Shown piece after piece: positions 52,005 through 61,390 of a stretch of 64,000 nt of DNA. The translations under genes and the position numbers were made by a program. The DNA is taken from the NCBI RefSeq assembly GCF_030316825.1, contig NZ_JASZYU010000005.1, positions 244,001 through 308,000 of the forward strand. The letters run 5' to 3'. Positions within the stretch are counted from its first letter, which is position 1, and each line of letters opens with the position of its first letter. The stretch is from Variovorax fucosicus (GTDB taxonomy: Bacteria > Pseudomonadota > Gammaproteobacteria > Burkholderiales > Burkholderiaceae_C). The notes beneath the pieces are model-generated. The model searched no databases. It saw only the letters and a list, made by a program, of their open reading frames with translations, and had not been told where the DNA came from.

Positions 52005-53108
52005 ATGCACGTGAATCAAGCTTCCGAGCAGATCTATTCGCTTCAGATCCTGCGGGCCGTGGCGGCGGCAAGCGTGGTCTATGCACACACCTTCACCGCG
52101 CCGCAATTCGGCTCTTTTGGGGTCGACCTGTTCTTCGTCATCAGCGGCTTCGTGATGTACATGATCGTGCAGCGCCCGGACACGACCCCTGCGAGCTTTC
52201 TTGCCGCGCGCGTTGCGCGGATTGTGCCCCTGTACTGGGCCGTGACCACGATGGTGCTGCTCGTCGCCTGGCTGGCGCCGCAGCTGATGGGGACCACGGT
52301 TGCCAACCTCGGGGACTATTTGAAGTCCCTCCTGTTCATTCCCTATCTTCGGGCTGACGGGATCATGGTTCCCATGTTGATGCCGGGCTGGACTCTCAAC
52401 TACGAGATGCTCTTCTACCTCACGATCCTGGGCGTCCTTTGCGTCGGCAAGCTTGCTTTCTTCTGGTCGGTCAGTGCAGTGCTGCTCGCGTATTTCTTTC
52501 TCGGTTCCCTGGATGAACTCAAGAGCCTGGATCAACCCGAGAGCCCGGATCAACCCGAGAGCCCGGATCAACCCGAGAGCCAGGATCAAGCCAAAAGCCT
52601 GGCGCGCACGTTCTTTCATACGACGCTCTGGCTCGAGTTCATCCTCGGCATGCTCTGCCACGCGATCCATGAAAAGGTGAGGGTGTGGCGGATCCCCAAG
52701 AAGGTCATCTGTGCTGCGCTCGTGTCGTTTTTTGCGCTGCTGGCCCTGTTTGAAGGCCGAGCCGACCGCTTCCTTGTTGCGGGTATCCCGAGCGCTTTCA
52801 TCGTGCTTTTTGCACTCCAGCTGGAGGGCGCCCTCAAGACCTTGCGTGCGTCCGTTCTGCGGGCCCTCGTCCATCTCGGCGATGCGAGCTACGCCACCTA
52901 CCTCTCGCACATGTTTGTGGTTGGAGTCGTCGAGCGAATCCTTTTTGCAAGGACGGGTGTCGAAAAGAATATCTTCACCGCGATCTTCACGGTCGCATGC
53001 GCCTTGGCGGCAGGTTCGTTGATTTACCGTCTTATCGACCGCCCGCTCTCCAATGGTGCGCGCCGCTGGATCAAGCGGCTGAGACTGCCGTCGCGTCGGA
53101 TCGCCTAG
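52005..53108 (+). CDS. Acyltransferase 3 family membrane protein
   Basis: A 367-residue integral membrane O-acyltransferase (OafA/ExoZ type). It opens with IYSLQILRAVAAASVVYAHTF and the FFVISGFVMYMI segment; the conserved arginine-histidine pattern RAVAA...H of the family is present. About ten hydrophobic helices follow. It would acylate a surface polysaccharide or another envelope sugar using acyl-CoA. Residues 173-196, in a cytoplasmic or periplasmic loop, are a Ser/Pro/Asp/Gln repeat from an 18-bp tandem repeat in the DNA. The start ATG 52005 is the family start; the GTG at 51966 would add 13 residues upstream of the hydrophobic beginning. Confidence 0.82.
   Translation: MHVNQASEQIYSLQILRAVAAASVVYAHTFTAPQFGSFGVDLFFVISGFVMYMIVQRPDTTPASFLAARVARIVPLYWAVTTMVLLVAWLAPQLMGTTVANLGDYLKSLLFIPYLRADGIMVPMLMPGWTLNYEMLFYLTILGVLCVGKLAFFWSVSAVLLAYFFLGSLDELKSLDQPESPDQPESPDQPESQDQAKSLARTFFHTTLWLEFILGMLCHAIHEKVRVWRIPKKVICAALVSFFALLALFEGRADRFLVAGIPSAFIVLFALQLEGALKTLRASVLRALVHLGDASYATYLSHMFVVGVVERILFARTGVEKNIFTAIFTVACALAAGSLIYRLIDRPLSNGARRWIKRLRLPSRRIA
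52521..52592 (+). repeat. 18-bp in-frame tandem repeat, four units
   Basis: Four units at 52521, 52539, 52557 and 52575. Units two and three are identical (GAGAGCCCGGATCAACCC); the outer two differ at a few bases. Each encodes about S-x-D-Q-P-E. Being a multiple of three, changes in copy number alter loop length without breaking the frame. Confidence 0.95.
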
Positions 53109-53136
53109 CGCCAGCGTGCAGGAGGGTGGCATTGGC

Positions 53137-56100
53137 TCAGTCGTACTGCACCGTGTAGATCAGGTCGACGCCGCTCTGCACACCCGCCTGGCCGCGCAGT
53201 GTCAGGCGCTTGGTGAGGTCGTAGAAGATGTACAGCGTGCCGAGCGTGCCGGCCAGGCTGCGCTCGTAGGTCACGTAGAAGTCCTGCGACAGGCGCTTGC
53301 CGAGCGTGATGGCCGAGCCCTTCAGGTCGCCGCTGCTGCCCGGGCCCTTGAAGCCGATCTCATCGAGCCCGAAGCGGTTGGCGATGCCGCCGCCGCTGCC
53401 GCCCTTGCCGATGCCGCTCAGCAATGCCAGGGCAGCCTGCTGCATCAGCATCGCCTCGCCGCCGCTGCTGGCCGACGCGCGGCCGAGCACAACCCATGAC
53501 AAGGTCTCCGCGTCCGACAGCGTGGGCTCGGAGTAAAGGCGCACGCGCGGCGACTGCGCGGTGCCGGTGATCTGCACGCCGGCCCGCTGCGTGATGTTGG
53601 GGCGGATCGCGAGGATGTCGAGTGCCGGGTTGTCGAACGGGCCGTTGAAGCGCGCGATGCCGGTTTCCACGTCCATCTGCTGGCCGTAGGCGCGGTACTG
53701 GCCCTTGACCGTTTTCACCTCGCCGGTGATGCGCGGCGGCGTGCCCATGCCGGCGCTGCGGATGTCGAGCTTGCCTTCGAGCCGCGTGGTGATGCCGCGG
53801 CCCTGTACCGCGAAGTCGTTGCCGAGGTCGAAGTTGACGGCGATGTCCGGCGGTTTCGCGGTTTGCGCTGCGGCCGGGCGGGCTTCTTCGCGTGCTGCCT
53901 TCTGTTGCGCAATCTTGGCGGCTTCGGCCGCCTCGCGGTCTTTCGCGGCCGAGCGCACCACCACGTCGCTGCCCAGGCTGGGCGCGGTTTCGTCGGGCAG
54001 GATGATCACGGCACGGTCGGTCTTGAGGTCGCCGCGCACGGTGATCTGGCCGGTTTCGAGCCGCGCCTGCAGGTCGCCGGAGACGGTGACCTGGCGGTCG
54101 GTGCGCACCAGCAGGCGCAGCGACTTGAGCTGGGCCTGCATCGCCATGCGGATGCCCGAGGCCGATGGCGTCGCCGCGCCCCAGCTCACCGTGCCGCGCG
54201 CGGAGAGCGTGCCGCCGTCGCTGGCAGCCTCGCTGGCCGCGGTGCTGCGGTTGCCGCCCTGGCCCGGGATGCGGGTGCTGCTGCCGGGGCCGCCCCGCAG
54301 CGTGAACTCGGTCAACTCGAGCCGGTCGCCGGTGAGGTTGGCGCGCAGGCGGCCGTCGCGCAAGTCCAGCCCTTCGACCTGCGCACGCAAGGCCAGCTTG
54401 TCGGCACCGAGCATGCCGTTCCAGCGCGGCGCGGCGCGGTGGCCGGACAGGGTAGCGTCGGCATCGAGCGTGCCCGCGATGCGCCAGCCCGGCGGCGCCA
54501 GCATCGACCACACGCCGAGGTTCGGCAGCCGGGCCGTGACCTTGCCGGCCAGCGGTGCGTCTTCTGCCCACTGCCAGCCGCCGGCGCGCTGCTGCACCCG
54601 CGTGCTGGCTTCGGCGTTGATCTGGCCGGCGCGTTCGCTGTCCCAGGCCAGCTGTGCCTTGACCGTGTCTCCTTGAGCATCGAGGCTCACTTCGGCGCGG
54701 CGCAGGCCCGCCGGTGTGCTCGGGCCGGCACCGGCCGAGTCGGTGGTGATCTCGCTCGCCGTTCCGGTGCCGGTGCTGCGCAGACGGCGTATCAGCGCGG
54801 CCTCGCCGGCCTGCACGCGGATGTCGCCGCTCTGGCGCGCGAGCCGGGCGCGCGCGCGCAGCGTGTCGCCGGCATCGATGTCCCAGTCGCCGTCGAACAG
54901 CAGGTCGCCGCTCACGCCCAGCTCGGCCAGCGCGCTGTTGCCGCCGAGCGCCTCGGCCCATGCCATCGGCAGCCCTTGCAGCTTGCCCTGCGACTGCAGG
55001 CGATAGGCACGGGTCGCGCGGTTCGGTGCTGCGCCACTCTGGCTGAAGCGCACCGGCTGCCAGTCGAGCCGTACGGTGCCCGGTGCCGGGCCGCGCAAGG
55101 TGGCGCTGCCGGCCGTGGCTTCGATGTCGAGCTTGTCGCTGCCGGTGCGTACCGTGGCGCTGACCGGGCGGCCGAGTTCCATCGTCCAGGGGCCGGGGAG
55201 CGTGCTGTCCTGCGCCTGCAGCTTGAGGCTCGCGAGCGCAGCCTGCCACTGGTTGGCCCGCACCAGGCCGCCGCTGGCGCGCGTGTCGAGCGTGAACTTG
55301 CGTGTGCCGCTGCCTGCTTCCCCCTGCAGCGACAGCGTGGCCTGCGCCAGGCTGCCGGCCAGTTCGGCATGCAGGCCGCGCAACTGAACCGCCGTGGCCG
55401 GCCCCGTGGCGGGCGGCGGCAACTTCAGATCCAGCCGCGGCGCGGCCAGCGTGGCCTGCAGCGTCGGCTCGGCGGCGCGCGTTGCGGCCGGCTGTTCGAT
55501 GTTCTGCAGGCGGCGCTGTACGGCCTGCCAGCCGCCTTGCCAGCGTGCGTCGAGCTTTGCGTTGCCTGCGACCGTGGTGCCGGCAAACGCATTGGCCAGG
55601 CCGGGCAACTGCTCGATCCATTTCTGCAGCATGGCCGCGTCGTCGACCTGGGCCTTGAGTTCGCCCGCGCCCTGGGTCGGCGCGATGCGGCCATCGATCT
55701 CGGCGCTCCCACCGGGCAGTGTCATCTGCAGCTTGCCGCTGCCGGCCTGCTCGGCCACGCGCAACTGCAACCTGCCGTCGATATGGGTGCGCAGTGCGTC
55801 GATGCGCAAGGTGCGCAGGTCGAGCACCTGGTCTTGCCACTGGCCCTGGGCTACGGCGCGGTCGAGCCGCAGGCCCTGCAGCGCGCCGGCCGCACCGGCG
55901 CCGCCATCGGCGTTCAGCGCCAGGTCGAACAGCAACGCTTCGCCACGCTGCTCGGCGCTCAGGCGGCCGTCGATGCGCGCGCCGGCCAGCTGGGTGTGCA
56001 GCTCGCCGGGGCGCACGTCCTGTACCGTGGCCTTGATCTGCCAGGGTTCGGGCGCGGGGCTCCAGCGGCCTTCGGCGTCGATGCGGCCTCTGCCGGCGCG

Positions 56101-57204
56101 CACCGTGGCTTGCGGGATCGTCCAGCGGCTGCCGTCGAAGCCGGCTTTGGCTTCGACCTGTTCGACCGGCAGCTTGCCCAGATCCCATGGGCCGGGTTCG
56201 GCGTTGCGAATGTTGACCGTGCCTTGCCAGCCGTTCGGGCCGGCGGCCGCATCGGGCCCGGCGATCAGTTCGCCGCTCAGCAAGGTCGTCGGCGCTTCGG
56301 GCCACAGGCGTGCCAGGTCGACGTTCTGAAGATCGGCCTTGGCGTCGATCACGGGTTGCGGCAGCCAGGGCGCGAGGTTGGCGACCAGTTGCGCCTGCAT
56401 CGGCTTGGCCCCGTCCTGCGTGGCGGGTTTCAGGTCGGCGGCGACGGCCAGGCGCGCATCGCGGCCGGCCAACGTGCCCCGGATGCTGGCGCTGGCCAGC
56501 ACGTCGATGTTGCGCGCCGCGTCGAGCGGTGCGCGCACACGGCCATCGAGCGCCGCTTCGATCGCCATCGGCGCCGGCCCCTGCAACTTGAGCTTGCCGC
56601 TGTAATGGCCGTCGGCAATGTCGACGCCATCGAGCTGCAGATCGTGCTGTGCGCCGGTGTAGCGGTAGTGGCCGGAGAGCTGGTCGGCCTGCAGCGGCGG
56701 CGGGCCGTTCCAGCGCAGCGTATCGATGCGAAACGGCAGGTCGATGTCGATCGGCAGCGCAAGCTGCTCGAGCGGCTCGGCCGGTTTGTCGTCGGGCGGG
56801 CCGCGCCGCTCCGCGGTGATCAGCGCGGCATGCACTTCGCCGAGCTTGAACTGGCGGCTCAGCAGCGGGCGCAGGCTCCAGCCGATCGTGGCCTGGTGCA
56901 CCTCGACCGCAAGCGTCGGGCTCTGCCAGCGCAGAAAGCCGATGCGGCCACCGTTGCGCACCGAGCCGCTGACCTCGCGGCTCTCGAGCGACTGATCCGC
57001 CGGCAGGTAGCGCGCGGCCCGGACCAGCGTGAAGGCGAGCGACTGGCTCGAGCCGATCCACCACCAGGCGGTGGCGACCAGCACCACGAGCAGGGCCAGC
57101 ATGCAGCCGAACGTCCAGGCTGCGGCACGCAATGCCCGCCGCGCGCGCGAGCGGCGCAGCGTGGCAGGCAGGGACGACGTTGCGTCGGGCGCTTCGGACT
57201 GCAT
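53137..57204 (-). CDS. tamB: Translocation and assembly module subunit TamB
   Basis: A 1,355-residue inner-membrane-anchored protein. The N terminus MQSEAPDATSSLP precedes a single membrane helix (LRAAAWTFGCMLALLVVLVATAWWWI region), then long beta-rich repeats. The C terminus carries the conserved TamB/DUF490 domain (VQITGTAQSPRVRLYSEPTLSDAETLSWVVLG and the final YTVQYD). TamB spans the periplasm, working with TamA and implicated in phospholipid transport and outer-membrane protein insertion. The ATG at 57204 is chosen; an in-frame extension to 57438 runs through the tamA 3' end and is rejected. tamA lies eight bases upstream on the same strand. Confidence 0.93.
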   Translation of the reverse strand: MQSEAPDATSSLPATLRRSRARRALRAAAWTFGCMLALLVVLVATAWWWIGSSQSLAFTLVRAARYLPADQSLESREVSGSVRNGGRIGFLRWQSPTLAVEVHQATIGWSLRPLLSRQFKLGEVHAALITAERRGPPDDKPAEPLEQLALPIDIDLPFRIDTLRWNGPPPLQADQLSGHYRYTGAQHDLQLDGVDIADGHYSGKLKLQGPAPMAIEAALDGRVRAPLDAARNIDVLASASIRGTLAGRDARLAVAADLKPATQDGAKPMQAQLVANLAPWLPQPVIDAKADLQNVDLARLWPEAPTTLLSGELIAGPDAAAGPNGWQGTVNIRNAEPGPWDLGKLPVEQVEAKAGFDGSRWTIPQATVRAGRGRIDAEGRWSPAPEPWQIKATVQDVRPGELHTQLAGARIDGRLSAEQRGEALLFDLALNADGGAGAAGALQGLRLDRAVAQGQWQDQVLDLRTLRIDALRTHIDGRLQLRVAEQAGSGKLQMTLPGGSAEIDGRIAPTQGAGELKAQVDDAAMLQKWIEQLPGLANAFAGTTVAGNAKLDARWQGGWQAVQRRLQNIEQPAATRAAEPTLQATLAAPRLDLKLPPPATGPATAVQLRGLHAELAGSLAQATLSLQGEAGSGTRKFTLDTRASGGLVRANQWQAALASLKLQAQDSTLPGPWTMELGRPVSATVRTGSDKLDIEATAGSATLRGPAPGTVRLDWQPVRFSQSGAAPNRATRAYRLQSQGKLQGLPMAWAEALGGNSALAELGVSGDLLFDGDWDIDAGDTLRARARLARQSGDIRVQAGEAALIRRLRSTGTGTASEITTDSAGAGPSTPAGLRRAEVSLDAQGDTVKAQLAWDSERAGQINAEASTRVQQRAGGWQWAEDAPLAGKVTARLPNLGVWSMLAPPGWRIAGTLDADATLSGHRAAPRWNGMLGADKLALRAQVEGLDLRDGRLRANLTGDRLELTEFTLRGGPGSSTRIPGQGGNRSTAASEAASDGGTLSARGTVSWGAATPSASGIRMAMQAQLKSLRLLVRTDRQVTVSGDLQARLETGQITVRGDLKTDRAVIILPDETAPSLGSDVVVRSAAKDREAAEAAKIAQQKAAREEARPAAAQTAKPPDIAVNFDLGNDFAVQGRGITTRLEGKLDIRSAGMGTPPRITGEVKTVKGQYRAYGQQMDVETGIARFNGPFDNPALDILAIRPNITQRAGVQITGTAQSPRVRLYSEPTLSDAETLSWVVLGRASASSGGEAMLMQQAALALLSGIGKGGSGGGIANRFGLDEIGFKGPGSSGDLKGSAITLGKRLSQDFYVTYERSLAGTLGTLYIFYDLTKRLTLRGQAGVQSGVDLIYTVQYD

Positions 57205-57212
57205 CGGCCGGT

Positions 57213-59111
57213 TCAGAAGTTGAAGCCGAGCCGCAGATGCAGCCTCAGCTTCTTCGTGTCCACGCCGTAGGCAACGTCGGCCTGCACCGGGCCGACCGGG
57301 CTCTTCCAGCGCGCGCCGACCCCGACGCCGACCTTGGCCTTGAGCAGGCCGACCTTGTCGGCCACCGCGCCGGCGTCGACGAACATCGTGCTCTCCCAGT
57401 CGGTCATTTTTCCCTGGTAGACGAACGGACGCTGCCATTCGACGCTGGCCACGCCAAGGTAACGGCCGGCCACGGTCTGGCCACTGGCGTTGACGGTGCC
57501 GATCTGCCGGTAGCTGTAGCCGCGCACGGTGGTGTCGCCGCCGGTCAGAAATTGCAGCGTGCTGGGGATCTGCGCTGCGTCGCTCGCCATCACGGCGCCG
57601 GCCTCGGCACGCAGTGCGAGCCGGCTGCGGCGCGACTCGGTGCCGTCGGCCGCCTGTACCGTGCCGAGCGGCACGATGCCGAGCCAGCGCACGTAGCTGC
57701 GCACGAACGGCAACTGCTGTCCGGTCAGCGTGTAGCCGGTGCCGAGTTCGACCGCGAGACCCTGCCCGCGCGAAGGTGCGGCGGGATTGTCGAAGTAGCG
57801 ACCCGTCCAGCTCCAGTTGACGCTGACTGCCGAGGCCGACGGCGGCGCACCCACGCCCTTGTTCTGGGCGTAGTCGTACTGCAGGAAATAGCTGCGGTCG
57901 ATGTGGTCGCTGGCCTTGCTTCGGCCGCCGCGCAGGCGGCCGCTATCGACTTCGTAGTCGCCGGAGGTGTCGCGCTTGAGTTCGCCGCCGCTGAACCAGC
58001 GCCAGCCTTTGTCGTCGGGGATCGCGTTCCACTCGGTGCCGAGCGATTTGGTTTTCTGGTCGATCAGCAGCTTGGACACGGCGCGCCAGCCGAGCAGCGG
58101 CATGCGGTTGTGGATGTGGTCGACGCTGAGCCTGGCGCCGCTGTCGGTGGTGAAGCCGACGCCGGCCACCACCTTCTGCAGCGGCGCCTCGCGCACCTGC
58201 GCGATCACGGGCGCGGTGAGCGGGTCGGTGCCGTCGGTGTCGAGCGTGAGGAAGACCGAGTCGTAGTAGCCGCTGCTCGCCAGGCGCTGCTGCGCGTCGA
58301 GCAGCTTCTGCTGGTCGTAGTCGCTGCCCGTGGGCACGCGCGCGATGCGGCGGGCGCCGTCGGGGTCGTAGCGCTCGTTGCCGCGAACCTGCAGCGGGCC
58401 GAAGCGGTAGGCCGGGCCCGAGTCGTACCCGACTTCCAGGCGGGCGCTGGCGCTGTCGGCATCGATGTCGGCCCGGCTGCTGCGGATGCTGGCCGTGGCG
58501 AACCGCCTGGCCGTCAGCGCGCGCAGCCCGGTCGACTTGGCGTTGTCCCACGCTTGCTGGCTGAAGGGCTGGCCCGGCCGCAGCGTCCAGCCTGCGCGCA
58601 CCGTGTTGCGCTGGCCCTCGGCGCCGGCGTCATCGGCCACCGGGCCGGCGAAGCCGATCTGGACCTGGTTCACACGGGCGGGCTCGCCGGGTTCGACGGT
58701 GATCAGCACCTCGCGCGGGGCGGCGGCGTCGGGTGTTTCGCGCAGCTCCAGCGTGAGGGTCGGCGCGAAGTAGCCGAGGGTGCCGAGCAGCTCGCGCGCA
58801 TTGGCCTCGGCCGCGACCATGAGGCGCGAAAGCTCGGCGCTGCCGAGGTCGTCGATCTGGCGGTAGCGCTGCAGTTCGAGGTGGCGGATCAGGTGGTCGC
58901 GCACCGCGTCGGGTGCCTTGACCTCGACGCTGAATGCGTCGCGTGCCTTGGCCGCCTTCTCCTCACCGCCCGCGTCGCCGACGGGGCGCGCGACCGATGC
59001 CGGTGCTTCCGGCCGGCCCGGCAGAAGGCTGCACCCTTGCAACGCAAGGGCACTCGCAAAAAGAAACGCCGGCATCCATGCCGGCGTGATGAAGGGGGCC
59101 ACCCTGCGCAT
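57213..59111 (-). CDS. tamA: Omp85-family translocation and assembly module TamA
   Basis: A 632-residue Omp85 protein: three POTRA-like domains (beginning near DAVRDHLIRHLELQRYRQIDD) and a C-terminal 16-strand barrel ending in the terminal phenylalanine motif LHLRLGFNF. The signal region is MPAFLFASALALQGCSLL, with a lipobox-like LQGC (C27) instead of a plain signal-peptidase I site, so the protein may be a lipoprotein. It forms the Tam pair with tamB eight bases downstream. A perfect hairpin with a T tract overlaps codons 8-18 (see separate entry); the start is ATG 59111 or the internal ATG at codon 13. Confidence 0.9.
   Translation of the reverse strand: MRRVAPFITPAWMPAFLFASALALQGCSLLPGRPEAPASVARPVGDAGGEEKAAKARDAFSVEVKAPDAVRDHLIRHLELQRYRQIDDLGSAELSRLMVAAEANARELLGTLGYFAPTLTLELRETPDAAAPREVLITVEPGEPARVNQVQIGFAGPVADDAGAEGQRNTVRAGWTLRPGQPFSQQAWDNAKSTGLRALTARRFATASIRSSRADIDADSASARLEVGYDSGPAYRFGPLQVRGNERYDPDGARRIARVPTGSDYDQQKLLDAQQRLASSGYYDSVFLTLDTDGTDPLTAPVIAQVREAPLQKVVAGVGFTTDSGARLSVDHIHNRMPLLGWRAVSKLLIDQKTKSLGTEWNAIPDDKGWRWFSGGELKRDTSGDYEVDSGRLRGGRSKASDHIDRSYFLQYDYAQNKGVGAPPSASAVSVNWSWTGRYFDNPAAPSRGQGLAVELGTGYTLTGQQLPFVRSYVRWLGIVPLGTVQAADGTESRRSRLALRAEAGAVMASDAAQIPSTLQFLTGGDTTVRGYSYRQIGTVNASGQTVAGRYLGVASVEWQRPFVYQGKMTDWESTMFVDAGAVADKVGLLKAKVGVGVGARWKSPVGPVQADVAYGVDTKKLRLHLRLGFNF
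59058..59087 (-). terminator. Terminator-like hairpin inside the tamA 5' end
   Basis: On the minus strand a perfect 10-bp inverted repeat (ACGCCGGCAT/ATGCCGGCGT, 59087-59078 with 59075-59066, two-base loop) is followed by TTTCTTTTT. It is 88-117 bp past the stop of the upstream oxygenase gene and at codons 8-18 of tamA. It could end the oxygenase transcript or attenuate tamA. Confidence 0.6.
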
Positions 59112-59174
59112 CCGCCCGATTCTGACAGCATGCGGCTGCCCGCCTGCAACGCGCGGGCATGGCGGGAAGCTGCC

Positions 59175-60068
59175 TCAGCGCTTGGCGAGCTTGCGCGCGG
59201 CCGACCAGAGCACCGGTGGCGCCACCATCTGCGCCACGCGCTTGACCTTGTCAAAGCGGCGGATCTTGAGGAACACCGAAGACACCTGGTCTTCGCGCGT
59301 CTTGCCGGCGTCGGGACTGGTGTAGTAGTAAGCGGTGATCGAGCGGCGCGGCCGACCGTCGGGCGGCTGCATCGGATCGGGATGACCGTGGTAGCTGACC
59401 GTGCTGTGCGGCATCAGCAGCGTGTGGCCGAACTCGGGCAGCACGCGGGTGACGCATTGCTCGCGTTGGGCATCCCAGAGTTCGAGCGACGCGCCCCATT
59501 CGGGCTGCCAGCCCTTGTTGAGGTAGGTGATGAACACCATCTCGTTCTTCAGTCCGAGGTGGCGGTGCAGGTTGAAGTCGCGGTGCACCGCGAAGGTGGC
59601 GCCGGGGCGGCTCTCATGCAGGCCGCCGCCGAACAGCTTGGGGTCGGGCAGCAGGTAGGGCACGCTGATGATCGACGACACCCATTCGGTGAACCAGCCC
59701 GAATTGACCACATCGAAATACAGCTGCGAGGCCGGCCCGAGGTGCGCGCCCAGCACCGAGCGCCGGGTCGATTCGTAGTGGCTCTTGACGTCGGCCCACT
59801 CGGCACCCGGCAGCGCTTCGAATTCCTCGACCACAAGTTCTAGCAGGCGCGGGTTGAAAAGACCCTCGATCACCAGGTGCGGAAACGGTTTGCCGGCCTG
59901 CAATTGGTCCCGCAGCGCCTGTCGGCGCTCAGGCTCGAAGAACTGTCGATCGACAAGTTCATGCAGAGGCAGGCGGACGCCGCGGATGGTGACGGAGTCG
60001 GCCTCCAGCAACGCGCTGGGCTGGAGCACCGAACCGACGGCTATGGTTTCTTGAGGCGATATGTACAC
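59175..60068 (-). CDS. 2OG-Fe(II) dioxygenase (prolyl 4-hydroxylase-like)
   Basis: A 297-residue double-stranded beta-helix oxygenase. The iron ligands are H162 and D164 in FAVHRDFNLHRH, with the distal histidine in STVSYHGHP (H227 or H229). The 2-oxoglutarate arginine lies in RPRRSITAYYYT. Family members hydroxylate amino acid side chains or small molecules; the substrate here is unknown. It lies upstream of tamA on the same strand, 63 bp away, with a terminator-like hairpin just beyond. No metabolic partner is nearby. Confidence 0.82.
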   Translation of the reverse strand: MYISPQETIAVGSVLQPSALLEADSVTIRGVRLPLHELVDRQFFEPERRQALRDQLQAGKPFPHLVIEGLFNPRLLELVVEEFEALPGAEWADVKSHYESTRRSVLGAHLGPASQLYFDVVNSGWFTEWVSSIISVPYLLPDPKLFGGGLHESRPGATFAVHRDFNLHRHLGLKNEMVFITYLNKGWQPEWGASLELWDAQREQCVTRVLPEFGHTLLMPHSTVSYHGHPDPMQPPDGRPRRSITAYYYTSPDAGKTREDQVSSVFLKIRRFDKVKRVAQMVAPPVLWSAARKLAKR

Positions 60069-60196
60069 GTTGGTAGGGGGCGGCGAAGTCCCGTCGAGGT
60101 GTGATTAGAAAGTACTAATGTAACGACAAGTCTCTACCGTAACAAGCCACCAAACGGCCTATAACATCCCCTGAAAGGGGGTATTCGCGCGATTGC

Positions 60197-61384
60197 CTAC
60201 TTCGAGAGCAGGCGCATGGCCTCTTCGAGGCCCTTGAGTGTCAGCGGAAACATACGATGCGATACAAGTTGTTGCATTACCGCAATGCTCTGCCGGTACT
60301 GCCAGACGCCCTGGGGCTCGGGGTTGATCCAGGCGAACTTGGGGAAGGCGTGGGTCAGGCGCTGGATCCACTCGGCGCCGGCCTCTTCGTTGTTGTATTC
60401 GACGCTGCCGCCGGGCTGCAGGATCTCGTAGGGGCTCATGGTCGCGTCGCCGACGAAGATGAGCTTGTAGTCCTTGTTGTACTTGCGCAGGATGTCCCAG
60501 GTCGCGAACTTCTCGGAGAAGCGGCGCTTGTTGTTCTTCCACATGAAGTCGTACACGCAGTTGTGGAAGTAATAGAACTCGAGGTGCTTGAACTCGGTCT
60601 TGACGGCCGAGAACAGTTCTTCGACGCGCTGGATGTGCTCGTCCATCGTGCCGCCCACGTCCATCAGCAGCAGCACCTTGACGTTGTTGTGGCGCTCTGG
60701 CCGCATCTTGATGTCGAGGTAGCCGGCGTTGGCGGCGGTCGACTGGATGGTGTGATCCAGGTCGAGCTCTTCCTCGTGGCCTTCGCGTGCGAACTTGCGC
60801 AGCCGCCGCAGTGCGACCTTGATGTTGCGCGTGCCGAGCTCCTGGCTGTCGTCGTAGTCCTTGTAGGCGCGCTGGTCCCACACCTTCACGGCGCTCTTGT
60901 TCTTGCCGGCGCCGCCGATGCGGATGCCCTGCGGGTTGTAGCCGCCATGGCCGAAGGGCGAAGTGCCGCCGGTGCCGATCCACTTGTTGCCGCCTTCGTG
61001 GCGCTCCTTCTGCTCTTCGAAGCGCTTCTTCAGCGTTTCCATGAGCTCGTCCCAGCCCATCTTCTCGATCTTGGCTTTTTCTTCGGCGGTGAACTCGCGC
61101 TCCAGCGTCTTGCGCAGCCAGTCGAGCGGCACTTCCTTGGTGAAGTCGGCCAGCATCTCCACGCCCTTGAAGTAGGCCGCGAAGGCGCGGTCGAACTTGT
61201 CGTAGTGCTTCTCGTCCTTCACCAGCGAAGTGCGGCTCAGGTAGTAGAAGTCATCGAGCGCGAATGCGCCGTCGGAATCGGGGCCGACCACGTTGGCCTG
61301 CAACGCCTCCAGCAGCACCAGATACTCCTTGACGGACACCGGCAGCTTGGCCGAGCGCAGGGTGTAGAAGAAGTCGATCAGCAT
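60197..61384 (-). CDS. vWA domain-containing protein (CoxE-like, MoxR-associated)
   Basis: A 395-residue cytoplasmic protein. The C-terminal half is a von Willebrand A domain. Its MIDAS motif is DVGGT (D242, G244, T246) rather than the classical DxSxS, so one serine is replaced by glycine and another by threonine; the later metal residues (FVGDATMSPYE) are normal. The N-terminal half is a charged helical region. CoxE/vWA proteins act with MoxR AAA ATPases in metallocentre assembly or protein complex maturation. moxR lies three genes upstream on the same strand, and a GNAT and a small membrane protein lie between. Confidence 0.85.
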   Translation of the reverse strand: MLIDFFYTLRSAKLPVSVKEYLVLLEALQANVVGPDSDGAFALDDFYYLSRTSLVKDEKHYDKFDRAFAAYFKGVEMLADFTKEVPLDWLRKTLEREFTAEEKAKIEKMGWDELMETLKKRFEEQKERHEGGNKWIGTGGTSPFGHGGYNPQGIRIGGAGKNKSAVKVWDQRAYKDYDDSQELGTRNIKVALRRLRKFAREGHEEELDLDHTIQSTAANAGYLDIKMRPERHNNVKVLLLMDVGGTMDEHIQRVEELFSAVKTEFKHLEFYYFHNCVYDFMWKNNKRRFSEKFATWDILRKYNKDYKLIFVGDATMSPYEILQPGGSVEYNNEEAGAEWIQRLTHAFPKFAWINPEPQGVWQYRQSIAVMQQLVSHRMFPLTLKGLEEAMRLLSK

Positions 61385-61390
61385 GGCGCA

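Noticed and set aside
53863..57270. A 1,135-codon open frame on the plus strand opposite tamB
   Set aside because: Long antisense frame caused by high GC and codon bias. Its product is Arg/Gly/Ala-rich with no domain, while the tamB frame has clear family motifs.
60168..60180. CCCC-TGAAA-GGGG hairpin downstream of the vWA gene as a terminator
   Set aside because: The stem is four bases and no T tract follows on the minus strand.
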